This document shows positions 1 through 6,478 of a stretch of 6,819 nt of DNA, one piece after another. A program made the translations under genes and the position numbers. The notes beneath the pieces were generated by a model that was not told the origin of the DNA, did no database searches, and saw only the letters and a list, made by a program, of their open reading frames with translations. The DNA comes from Hyphomicrobiales bacterium. Its GTDB lineage: Bacteria > Pseudomonadota > Alphaproteobacteria > Rhizobiales > JAJFHB01. Each line of letters starts with the position of its first letter. Position 1 is the stretch's first letter. The DNA lies in contig JAJFHB010000631.1 of NCBI GenBank assembly GCA_021775795.1, positions 1-6,819 on the forward strand, in the 5' to 3' direction.

Positions 1-2
1 TT

Positions 3-896
3 ATTGTCGACAAGGAGCCAATGGGCCTTCATGGCGAAATAGAAGAAACGCTCGCCTTGATGAAAGAGCGTGGCACGACCCTCATCCTCGGTTTGCGCGA
101 TGTCATGGATTCGCCGGAAAAGCTGAAGGAAGAGTGGGCGAAAAAGCAAATGCTCGAAAAGATTGAGCAATATTACGATGAGATCTGGGTCTATGGCACA
201 CCGGGATTTTATGATCCGCTTACCGGGCTCGATGCATCCGACACGCTGCGCTCGCGGACAAACTTCACAGGCTTTCTCAAACGCCACGTGCCGATATCGC
301 AGGTTCCGGTCTCGCTGCCCTTTACCAATCCCTACATCCTTGTCACCACCGGTGGCGGTGGTGACGGTGAATCGATGATTGACTGGGTGCTGAGCGCCTA
401 CGAGCACGACAAAAATCTACCCTATCCAGCACTCCTCGTGCTTGGGCCGTTCATGCCGGTCGAAACAAGAGAGCGGTTCAAGCGCCGCGGTGAGGTTCTC
501 GCCGGTGTGCATGTTCTGGAATTTGACAACCGTATGGAATCCCTGATGGCAGGTGCTGTGGGTGTTGTGGCCATGGGCGGTTACAATACGTTTTGTGAAA
601 TTCTGTCGTTCGATAAGAGGGCCATCATTGTCCCTCGCACATCACCGCGCGAAGAGCAGTTGATACGGGCCTGCCGTGCCGAAGATCTTGGGCTGGTTGG
701 CGTTATGCGGCCGGAAGATGCGAAAGATGCAGACGCAATGGCGACAGCACTTCGGGAACTTCCAATGCGTCCACTACCTTCCGCTGCAAGAATCCCTCAC
801 CTGATGGAAGGTTTCGACGTGATCGGCGAATCGGTCGAAAAACATATGGCAGGGCGGGCGCGCCCAAAACTTACAGTGATCAAAGGTCAGGCCTGA
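3..896 (+). CDS. MurG-like (GT28-type) glycosyltransferase, 5' end outside window
   Basis: This is the C-terminal three quarters of a predicted soluble glycosyltransferase resembling the COG4671 'predicted glycosyl transferase' group. The reading frame is already open at the left edge (IVDKEP precedes the ATG at 21), and that segment aligns with TEAFPFG at residue 104 of the paralogue at 2229-3389. The ATG at 21 is therefore internal, and about 100 N-terminal residues, including the GxGH-type acceptor-side loop, lie upstream. Counting from the ATG at 21, visible elements are LGLRDVMD (23-30), a glycine-rich turn TGGGGDGE (110-117) opening the C-terminal Rossmann domain, and MGGYNTFCEIL (185-195) followed by PR-x2-PREEQ (205-213). 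The last two match the nucleotide-sugar-binding GGxxT..E region of MurG-like enzymes. No signal peptide or membrane segment is visible in the part present. It leads the glycan cassette, with about 75 nt to the next gene. Donor and acceptor sugars are unknown. Confidence 0.85.
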   Translation: MVDKEPMGLHGEIEETLALMKERGTTLILGLRDVMDSPEKLKEEWAKKQMLEKIEQYYDEIWVYGTPGFYDPLTGLDASDTLRSRTNFTGFLKRHVPISQVPVSLPFTNPYILVTTGGGGDGESMIDWVLSAYEHDKNLPYPALLVLGPFMPVETRERFKRRGEVLAGVHVLEFDNRMESLMAGAVGVVAMGGYNTFCEILSFDKRAIIVPRTSPREEQLIRACRAEDLGLVGVMRPEDAKDADAMATALRELPMRPLPSAARIPHLMEGFDVIGESVEKHMAGRARPKLTVIKGQA

Positions 897-960
897 TAGC
901 GCTGTTGCCTTTTGTGATAGTGAATGGGTTACAGATGCGTTTTGGTATCTGAACGGGCCC

Positions 961-965
961 AGGAG
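961..965 (+). promoter_or_regulatory. Ribosome binding site deciding a TTG start
   Basis: AGGAG lies 6 nt before a TTG at 972-974. No comparable purine tract precedes the upstream in-frame ATG at 924. The TTG start also puts the family's N-terminal beta strand (PIIFVLKGYPRLSETF) right at the beginning of the protein, as is usual for GT4 enzymes. Confidence 0.65.
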
Positions 966-971
966 TATCCA

Positions 972-2228
972 TTGCAAGCTCCCATCATTTTCGTGCTCAA
1001 GGGCTATCCGCGGCTTTCAGAGACATTCATCGCCCAGGAGATCCTGGCGTTGGAGCGTGCTGGCCTGGACATTCGCATTGTCTCACTGCGCCATCCCACC
1101 GATAAAAATGTGCATCCCATCAATAGCGAAATAACGGCGCCTGTTCTCTATCTGCCGGAGTATCTGCGCGATGAGCCCAGGCGTGTGCTGAACGCCTGGC
1201 GGACGGCGCGGCAACTTCCAGGTTACAAGCAGGCTTTCCGGTCCTGGCTACGTGATCTGCGTCGGGATCTGACTGTCAATCGGGTGCGCCGGTTTGGCCA
1301 GGCACTTGTGCTTGCAACCGAAATGCCCGGTGATACCGGGCATCTTCACGCCCACTTTCTTCATACGCCGGCATCGGTGTGTCGATATGCAGCCATCATG
1401 CACAGCCTGCCCTGGACATGTTCAGCCCATGCCAAGGACATCTGGACATCCCCTGACTGGGAGTTGTCAGAGAAGCTCGACACAGCGGAATGGACCGTTA
1501 CCTGCACGCAGTTTGGGGCAGAGCATCTGGCAAAACTGGCAAAACGGGATGATGCGGTTCATCTGGTTTATCACGGCCTGGATCTTTCACGTTTTGACAC
1601 GCCAAAAGCTGCGCGCCTTGCCCTCGATGGTGGTTCGCCGGAAACAGCCACCCAGCTTCTAACAGTTGGCCGGGCGGTACCGAAGAAAGGCCTCGACATC
1701 TTGCTTACGGCTCTGGCTGCACTCCCCGATGATCTGCACTGGCGTTGGCATCACGTCGGCGGCGGCGAACTGCTACCTGATCTTCAGGCACAGGCAGCAG
1801 AACTGGGAATTGGGGATCGCATTGTCTGGCATGGCAGCAAACCGCAGGATTTTGTTTTGCAGCTCTATCGTGACTGCGATGCATTTGTGTTGCCGTGCCG
1901 GGTTTCCGATGATGGTGATCGGGATGGACTGCCCAATGTTTTGATGGAAGCGTCAAGCCAGGGGCTCGTGTGCGTTTCGACACCCATTTCCGGCGTTCCC
2001 GAACTTGTTCACGATGGTGAAACAGGATTGCTGGTGCCGTCGGAGGATGCCGGTGCGCTAAGCAGTGTCCTGGCGTCTGTAATCACGCAACCTGATTTGC
2101 GGGAGAGAATTGGCAAGGCGGCTGAAGCACGTGTGCGGCACGAGTTTGATCATACAAGTGGCATTGATCGCCTGTTGGACCTGTTCGCGAAACCAAGTGA
2201 AGTTTCAGAACGACGGAAAGCATCCTAA
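972..2228 (+). CDS. GT4-family glycosyltransferase (group 1)
   Basis: Predicted retaining GT-B glycosyltransferase of 418 aa from the preferred TTG start; an ATG at 924 would add 16 residues with no family resemblance and no ribosome binding site. Numbering from the TTG, the N-terminal domain shows KGYPRLSETFIAQEI (10-24), HLHAHFLHTP (124-133) and SAHAKDIW (151-158), typical of cytoplasmic GT4 enzymes for exopolysaccharide or lipid-linked glycans. YHGLD (200-204) leads into the donor domain, which has VGRAVPKKGLD (232-242), HVGGGEL (261-267), DAFVLPC (303-309) and RDGLPNVLMEA (317-327). In the usual E-x7-E catalytic motif the first Glu is Asp318 here and the second is Glu326. No membrane segments are visible. 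It sits between two MurG-like transferases, and its TAA stop abuts the next ATG directly, so translational coupling is likely. Substrates cannot be read from the sequence. Confidence 0.92.
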   Translation: MQAPIIFVLKGYPRLSETFIAQEILALERAGLDIRIVSLRHPTDKNVHPINSEITAPVLYLPEYLRDEPRRVLNAWRTARQLPGYKQAFRSWLRDLRRDLTVNRVRRFGQALVLATEMPGDTGHLHAHFLHTPASVCRYAAIMHSLPWTCSAHAKDIWTSPDWELSEKLDTAEWTVTCTQFGAEHLAKLAKRDDAVHLVYHGLDLSRFDTPKAARLALDGGSPETATQLLTVGRAVPKKGLDILLTALAALPDDLHWRWHHVGGGELLPDLQAQAAELGIGDRIVWHGSKPQDFVLQLYRDCDAFVLPCRVSDDGDRDGLPNVLMEASSQGLVCVSTPISGVPELVHDGETGLLVPSEDAGALSSVLASVITQPDLRERIGKAAEARVRHEFDHTSGIDRLLDLFAKPSEVSERRKAS

Positions 2229-3389
2229 ATGACGCGGCGTGTTCTGTTTTACGTTCAGCACATACTGGGCATTGGTCATGTTGCAAGGGCAGCGCGCATC
2301 GTTGCCGCCATGAGTGCAGAAGGCATTGATGTGACCGTTGTTCAGGGCGGGGTTGCTGTGGATGGCATGGATTGGGGGGGCGCGCGGCTTGAGTATTTGC
2401 CTGCAATCAAAGCCGGCACGGGAGGTTACGCCGACCTAGTCGACGAGGCCGGTGCGCCGGTATCAGACGATTTGCGGAAGGCGCGGCGTGAGAAGTTGCT
2501 GGCTTTGTGTCACGACGCCAATCCGGACGTCATCATAACGGAAGCCTTTCCGTTCGGCCGGCGGGCCATGCGATTTGAATTGCTTCCTATGCTGGATGAA
2601 ATGAAAGCGCGGAAAAACCCACCGCTGATCGCGTGCTCAATTCGCGACATTCTGCACGAAAACCGGAAGCCGGAGCTGAATGAAAAGACGCTGCGTCTTA
2701 TTGATGAGTATTTTGATTTCATCTTGGTTCACGGCGACCCCGAGTTTATTTCGGTCGGGGACAGCTTTCCACTTGCAGAGAGAATTGCAGACAAAACCCT
2801 CCATACAGGCATCGTTGCGCCAAACGACCGAACAGACCTGGAGGGTGCAGCGTTTGACATCGTGGTTTCTGCAGGTGGAGGCGCGGTGGGTGAAGCGCTC
2901 CTTGTGGCCGCAGCGCAGGCTCTGAAGGCTCCTGTGTTTGAAAACATGAGTGCCTGTCTTGTCACGGGCCCCAATCTTCCTGGAGAGACACTGGAGACGC
3001 TGCGCGACACTGCCCCGCAAACGGTTGAAATTATCCGCTTTAGAGAAGACTTCCCGGCTTTGCTGGCGGCGGCAAAGCTTTCAGTTTCCCAGTGCGGATA
3101 CAACACATCTGCGGATGTATTGAGGGCGCGCTGCCGCTCCGTTTTCGTTCCAAGTGCCTATCAGGGCGAAACAGAACAAACACGGCGGGCATTTGCGCTC
3201 AAGGAACGGGGGGTTGCCGAGGTGGTCGAGGAATCCGAACTCAACAAACACAGTTTGATGCAAGCAATGGTATCAGCACTTGCGGGGCCGCCGCCGGACC
3301 CTGAACGGTTGCCGAAAATTGACGGCGCTGAAGTCTGCGCGCGCCTTGTTGCGAAAATGAGCCGGGAGACAAACAATGCCGTGGCATGA
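2229..3389 (+). CDS. MurG-like (GT28-type) glycosyltransferase, second paralogue
   Basis: A complete 386-aa predicted glycosyltransferase, resembling COG4671. The N-terminal strand-loop-helix QHILGIGHVARAARI (10-24) contains the GxGH signature shared by MurG and related GT-B enzymes. TEAFPFGRR (104-112), CSIRDIL (136-142) and VHGDP (167-171) follow. The C-terminal domain opens with SAGGGAVGE (214-222), and the donor site region is SQCGYNTSADVL (287-298) followed by VPSAYQGETEQTRRA (307-321). It aligns by eye along its length with the truncated gene at the left edge (IRDIL with LRDVM, AGGGAVGE with TGGGGDGE, CGYNTSADVL with GGYNTFCEIL), so the two are paralogues flanking the GT4 gene. GGAAAG at 2215-2220 is a reasonable ribosome binding site. 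The ATG follows the preceding TAA with no gap, and the 3' end overlaps the deacetylase gene by 14 nt. It has no signal peptide or transmembrane helix. The sugar specificity is unknown. Confidence 0.88.
   Translation: MTRRVLFYVQHILGIGHVARAARIVAAMSAEGIDVTVVQGGVAVDGMDWGGARLEYLPAIKAGTGGYADLVDEAGAPVSDDLRKARREKLLALCHDANPDVIITEAFPFGRRAMRFELLPMLDEMKARKNPPLIACSIRDILHENRKPELNEKTLRLIDEYFDFILVHGDPEFISVGDSFPLAERIADKTLHTGIVAPNDRTDLEGAAFDIVVSAGGGAVGEALLVAAAQALKAPVFENMSACLVTGPNLPGETLETLRDTAPQTVEIIRFREDFPALLAAAKLSVSQCGYNTSADVLRARCRSVFVPSAYQGETEQTRRAFALKERGVAEVVEESELNKHSLMQAMVSALAGPPPDPERLPKIDGAEVCARLVAKMSRETNNAVA
3364..3368 (+). promoter_or_regulatory. Ribosome binding site inside the upstream gene
   Basis: GGGAG lies 7 nt before the ATG at 3376, within the last codons of the upstream glycosyltransferase. 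It supports this ATG as the deacetylase start and the 14-nt gene overlap as real. Confidence 0.6.
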
Positions 3390-4149
3390 GCTGGACGGAG
3401 AACTTGACCTCTGGCTCAACGCCGGTCTCGTTGCGTCCATGTGGGTGCGTGATGATGATGCGCAAACTGCCAGTCCGGCGTTGGAAAGATTGACGGATAC
3501 CTGTGGCGAGGTTGATGTGCCGCTTGCTCTTGCTGTCATTCCCAGCGGCGCGGATGAGAGCCTTGCCAAACTGGTTGGCCGGTCTCCGCAGACCCAGGTG
3601 CTCCAACACGGCTGGAGCCATACAAACCACGCCGGTCCAGAAGAAAAGAAGACGGAGCTCGGCGACCACAGACCTTTCCCTGTTGTCTTTGGCGAACTGC
3701 GGGAAGGACGGGAGAAACTGGAGCATCTATTTGCCGGAGACTTTGTGCCTGCTGTTGCACCACCGTGGAACCGTATTGGCCAAGAGGTCGCGGGCAGGCT
3801 TGCCGCTCAGGGCTATGCAGGGCTTTCAACATTTGGGTCGAGAGCACGGACGGGAAGTGCACCCGGTTTGGTTCAGGTGAACACCCATGTGGACATCATC
3901 GACTGGCGGGGCACGCGAGGCTATCGCGGAGATGTCGATGTCGTCGCCCAGGCGTTGGCTCATTTACGGGCGCGGCGGCTTGGTGAGACAGACAGGGACG
4001 AAGCAACCGGCCTCATTACGCACCATCTGGTTCACGATGATGGTTGCTGGCGGTTCATTTCGGATTTTCTGCAGCGTTACGCAAATCATGCAGCCGTGCG
4101 TTGGCCACCGGCGTCCGCGATATTCGCACCCCAGACCGTTTCAGGCTGA
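3376..4149 (+). CDS. Polysaccharide deacetylase-like protein (NodB/CE4 fold)
   Basis: A 257-aa protein with the layout of a divergent CE4 deacetylase, a class of metal-dependent hydrolases that remove N- or O-acetyl groups from sugars. WVRDDDA (23-29) carries the Asp pair of motif 1, which is the catalytic base and a metal ligand in the family. QHGWSHTNH (77-85) contains H-x3-H (His78/His82), the two metal-binding histidines of motif 2. APPWNRI (128-134) resembles the active-site groove motif 3. VNTHVDIIDW (168-177) and GLITHHLVHDD (212-222) may supply the last motifs, including the His near the C-terminus. The first catalytic Asp lies only about 26 residues from the start and there is no signal peptide, so the protein is probably cytoplasmic, unlike most CE4 enzymes. 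It overlaps the upstream glycosyltransferase by 14 nt and is the last gene of the plus-strand cassette. It probably trims the glycan made by its neighbours; the substrate is unknown. Confidence 0.82.
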   Translation: MPWHELDGELDLWLNAGLVASMWVRDDDAQTASPALERLTDTCGEVDVPLALAVIPSGADESLAKLVGRSPQTQVLQHGWSHTNHAGPEEKKTELGDHRPFPVVFGELREGREKLEHLFAGDFVPAVAPPWNRIGQEVAGRLAAQGYAGLSTFGSRARTGSAPGLVQVNTHVDIIDWRGTRGYRGDVDVVAQALAHLRARRLGETDRDEATGLITHHLVHDDGCWRFISDFLQRYANHAAVRWPPASAIFAPQTVSG

Positions 4150-5547
4150 CGCCGTCGACATGGCGTCGCGGATATCCTGAGGCGTGGCGAGAAGTTGTGC
4201 CACGGCGCAGTGCAGGCCGTGAGCCTGCGGTGCGAGGGCAAGGGCTGTTTTCAGAGCTGCGCCAGCATCCGCAAAGCGAAACCGCTCAGCGACAATGTCA
4301 GCAAGATTTGAGAGCACGGCCCGTTGGTTCAGGTTATCTGAGCGCGGAAGGTCAGAGGCCGCGTTGTCGGCTTTGAATTTATCCTGGCGCAGAGCAATCG
4401 ATACCAGGGTGGAAAACTCCCGTGACCGAGGTGGCAGCAATGCGGCTGCCGCTTCAAATGCGGCCAGGGCTTTACCGCTGTTTCCTTGCTTTTGATGGCC
4501 AACACCCAGTCCCAATTTGAATAGTGGTCGGTATGGATCCGCGGCAATGGCACGTTCATATGCCTCTGTAATCTCATCCGTTCTGCCACTTCGCGATAGC
4601 AGGTCAGCGCGCTGCTCGCAGGCATCTGCGTTCTGGGGTGCGCTGGAATGGGCCTCCTCAATGGTCAAGAGAGCGCCGGACAGATCACCGCCGGCGCGCT
4701 GCAGGTCTGCCTTCAGCTGCAGTGCATAACAATTGTGTTCACTTAGCGCAGACGCCGCGGAAATCTGCTGCAAGGCGCGAGCCTTGTCGCCCGCCTTCAC
4801 GGCAGAAAGGCTTTCCAGATAGGTTTCCATGAATGCATCTGATGCGGGGTGCGCAGGGTGACGGGAAAAGACGAAAACATTGTCGGTGATCAGTTCGGCA
4901 TCAGGGTGCAATCCCTGGTTTACAAGATTTGAGATGAGTGCGGCGCACTTGTCGTCATCGCCCAGCGACAGGTGAAGTTCCAGGGAGAGCTTTTCAATGC
5001 CGCTCAGATCTGCTGCTGCCAACAGATCGAATTCACCGCCCTCAATGTCGATGATCAGGCAAGTTGCCTGGTGTTTTGCGATCGCGTCTTCCAGTGTCGC
5101 CGTTGCAATCTCGACTGGTTGCATGTCATCGCGATGGGGAAGCAGTGAAGACGACAGGAAGTAGGGTGTTTTGTAAAATGTAATGGTGTTTGCAGATTTT
5201 GTGCGCTCGGGCAGCAACACCGTGTTGGAGGCAGTAATCTCTGCATTGTTTGTTGCGAAATTCTGGCGCGCCTCTGCCACCATGTCGGGGTTGGCGTCGT
5301 AGCAGAACACGTTGGATGCCGGCAGCCTCTGAGATGCGGCCAGAGCAATGACGCCAAGTGCAGAGCCCAGTTCGAGAACCCTGTCGTTCGGCTCAAGCAG
5401 GGTTTTCAGGAGCTGGCGTTCGTTCTTTTCATAATGCCGCCGCAGCAACGCCCGAACAATCTTGGCGGGCCAGTTTTCCATGTCGATGGCGATGGAAAAC
5501 CCGCCGAAGTCAATACGATCCTGCTCCATCATGGAATTGGGCGTCAC
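4141..5547 (-). CDS. FkbM-type methyltransferase fused to a TPR-like C-terminal region
   Basis: A 468-aa two-part protein. Residues about 15-230 form an FkbM-type SAM-dependent methyltransferase. Motif I is VLELGSALGV (57-66), an acidic end of the second strand is seen in YDANPD (83-88), and the family hallmark is LIIDIEGGEFDLL (164-176). FkbM proteins usually O-methylate sugars or polyketides. Residues about 235-468 are Ala/Leu-rich helical pairs with TPR-like spacing, for example ALQQISAASAL, ALLTIEEAHSSAP and ITEAYERAIAADPY, probably a protein- or glycan-binding module. The chosen start is GTG at 5547, which overlaps the TGA of the upstream methyltransferase gene as GTGA; ATG codons at 5532 and 5529 are alternatives. 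No strong ribosome binding site precedes any of them, which fits translational coupling. Its stop overlaps the convergent deacetylase stop by 9 bp. The substrate may be the neighbouring cassette's glycan, but that is inference. Confidence 0.87.
   Translation of the reverse strand: MTPNSMMEQDRIDFGGFSIAIDMENWPAKIVRALLRRHYEKNERQLLKTLLEPNDRVLELGSALGVIALAASQRLPASNVFCYDANPDMVAEARQNFATNNAEITASNTVLLPERTKSANTITFYKTPYFLSSSLLPHRDDMQPVEIATATLEDAIAKHQATCLIIDIEGGEFDLLAAADLSGIEKLSLELHLSLGDDDKCAALISNLVNQGLHPDAELITDNVFVFSRHPAHPASDAFMETYLESLSAVKAGDKARALQQISAASALSEHNCYALQLKADLQRAGGDLSGALLTIEEAHSSAPQNADACEQRADLLSRSGRTDEITEAYERAIAADPYRPLFKLGLGVGHQKQGNSGKALAAFEAAAALLPPRSREFSTLVSIALRQDKFKADNAASDLPRSDNLNQRAVLSNLADIVAERFRFADAGAALKTALALAPQAHGLHCAVAQLLATPQDIRDAMSTASA
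5544..5547 (-). other. GTGA stop/start overlap coupling two methyltransferase genes
   Basis: Read on the minus strand, GTGA contains the GTG start of the FkbM-TPR gene and the TGA stop of the preceding methyltransferase. Such 4-nt overlaps usually mean terminating ribosomes re-initiate, giving linked amounts of the two proteins. Confidence 0.6.
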
Positions 5548-6206
5548 CGACGGCCAATGAGCATGAAGCGGGTGTATTTTTTGAGCGGAAGCTCACCGGC
5601 GTAGTCGACCTGCGAGAGCTTTGCCTGAGCCTGGAACATTTCCAGGTTTTCCGCGCAACTAACGTGATCCGGCTCTCCAAAATAGTCATTTGACTGCAAC
5701 GCCAGCAACGTACCTTCAGGGATCTTCGAAAACCATTCGTCAAAATCGTGGAGGTGCTCACAGCTTGTGTTGACTATGAGGTCGGGACACTCGCCCATGT
5801 AGTCCAGTTCCAGCATATCCCCGGTTTTTGCGGCAAAATTTCCTGTGCTGAATTGCTCCCGGTTGAGGCATTCGGCGACCTGTACACAGTCATCGTCGAT
5901 ATCGAAGCTTGTGAGTGTCGTGCACGTCATACGCTGATCGGCGTGCATAAGCGCTGACAGGACACCATACCAGCCCCCCAGTATCCAGACCTTCTCGAAG
6001 GTACCGCCATTGGTTTCAACGAGCTTGTCGACCAGCCATTTTTTACAGGCGATCTGTTTGCGGTTCAGCGCATGAGCAAGGTCGGGACGCTGAAACTTTT
6101 GCGCCGTGCGGGCAATGTTCAAGACAAACGGGCTGTCAAAATAGACCGAAAGGCCCCGAAGAATGTCAGGGTAGAATTCTTCGTCCAAAGGGGTGAACTG
6201 ATCCAT
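5544..6206 (-). CDS. Class I SAM-dependent methyltransferase-like protein
   Basis: A 220-aa protein with a class I methyltransferase layout, though the SAM loop is unusual. KVWILGGWYGVLSALM (72-87) replaces the common GxGxG with GGWYG, and SFDIDDDC (100-107) is the acidic strand-2 end that would bind the SAM ribose. GDMLELDY (129-136) comes next. DLIVNTSCEHLHDFDEWF (142-159) occupies the position of motif IV, with LQSNDYFGEPDHVSC (170-184) just after it. The protein ends in a strand KKYTRFMLIGRR (209-220). An N-terminal helical cap covers about residues 10-65. I recognise the general type but not a named family, and the substrate is unknown. The start ATG at 6206 has only a weak purine tract upstream, and a plausible promoter lies about 36 nt ahead of it. 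The stop overlaps the GTG start of the FkbM-TPR gene, so the two are almost certainly co-translated. Confidence 0.78.
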   Translation of the reverse strand: MDQFTPLDEEFYPDILRGLSVYFDSPFVLNIARTAQKFQRPDLAHALNRKQIACKKWLVDKLVETNGGTFEKVWILGGWYGVLSALMHADQRMTCTTLTSFDIDDDCVQVAECLNREQFSTGNFAAKTGDMLELDYMGECPDLIVNTSCEHLHDFDEWFSKIPEGTLLALQSNDYFGEPDHVSCAENLEMFQAQAKLSQVDYAGELPLKKYTRFMLIGRR

Positions 6207-6478
6207 CTGCTCTGCGTTTGCCTGTTAATGTGCGTGACTGCATTATATGGGCGCGGGAGCCGCTGTACCCAAGGTGCTCACGTTATTGTTAGCCGCACCA
6301 GCGGCAAGGGCTGAAGAAACAGTCGCTACGCCGTACCCCTGCTGCCCCGATGAGGGCATATCCACAGCCAATCCGAGGTTTCATAACCGATTTCCTCGAC
6401 CAGCGAAAGCGGCCTGCCACAACGTGAGGTGATCTAGCCGTTGACACGAGTGCTCTGATTGCGATTGCCTGTGGCCTG
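6207..6478. other. Divergent intergenic region between the methyltransferase pair and the exonuclease gene
   Basis: This 272-bp gap is the only sizeable non-coding stretch in the window. It holds a candidate minus-strand promoter (6242-6272) and a short perfect inverted repeat, GCCGC-ACCA-GCGGC at 6292-6305, with no T tract next to it. A TTGACA hexamer lies at 6441-6446 on the plus strand but has no convincing -10 partner. Several short overlapping reading frames occur on both strands (for example 6247-6432 plus and 6243-6359 minus), and none has convincing coding evidence. No tRNA, riboswitch or rho-independent terminator was recognised. Confidence 0.6.
6242..6272 (-). promoter_or_regulatory. 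Candidate promoter for the methyltransferase pair
   Basis: On the minus strand a perfect TATAAT occupies 6247-6242, with TTGGGT at 6272-6267 as a weak -35 and a 19-nt spacer, slightly longer than ideal. Transcription would begin near 6235, giving a leader of about 30 nt before the ATG at 6206. The -10 match and its distance to the gene are what is seen; the promoter function is inferred. Confidence 0.4.

Noticed and set aside
163..378. Plus-strand 71-codon frame in another phase
   Set aside because: It is embedded in the first glycosyltransferase, whose frame holds the conserved motifs, and its composition is Arg/Ser/Pro-rich, as expected of an out-of-phase reading.
856..865. GGGCGCGCCC palindrome near the end of the first gene as a terminator
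   Set aside because: It is inside the coding sequence, has no loop and is followed by no T tract.
2083..3106. Several minus-strand frames of 100-127 codons
   Set aside because: All are antisense to the well-supported GT4 and MurG-like genes, overlap each other and show no family motif. They are chance openings in GC-rich coding DNA.
3241..3726. Minus-strand open frame of 161 codons spanning the end of one gene and the start of the next
   Set aside because: It lies antisense to the second MurG-like transferase and the deacetylase, both of which have clear family motifs. Its translation has no recognisable domain or repeat.
6292..6305. GCCGC-ACCA-GCGGC hairpin as a terminator or small RNA end
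   Set aside because: It has a five-pair stem only, with no U tract on either strand, so there is no basis for a functional call.
6441..6470. TTGACA hexamer as a promoter for the exonuclease gene
   Set aside because: No hexamer 16-18 nt downstream resembles a -10 box, and the implied leader would be almost absent. It is not supported as a promoter.
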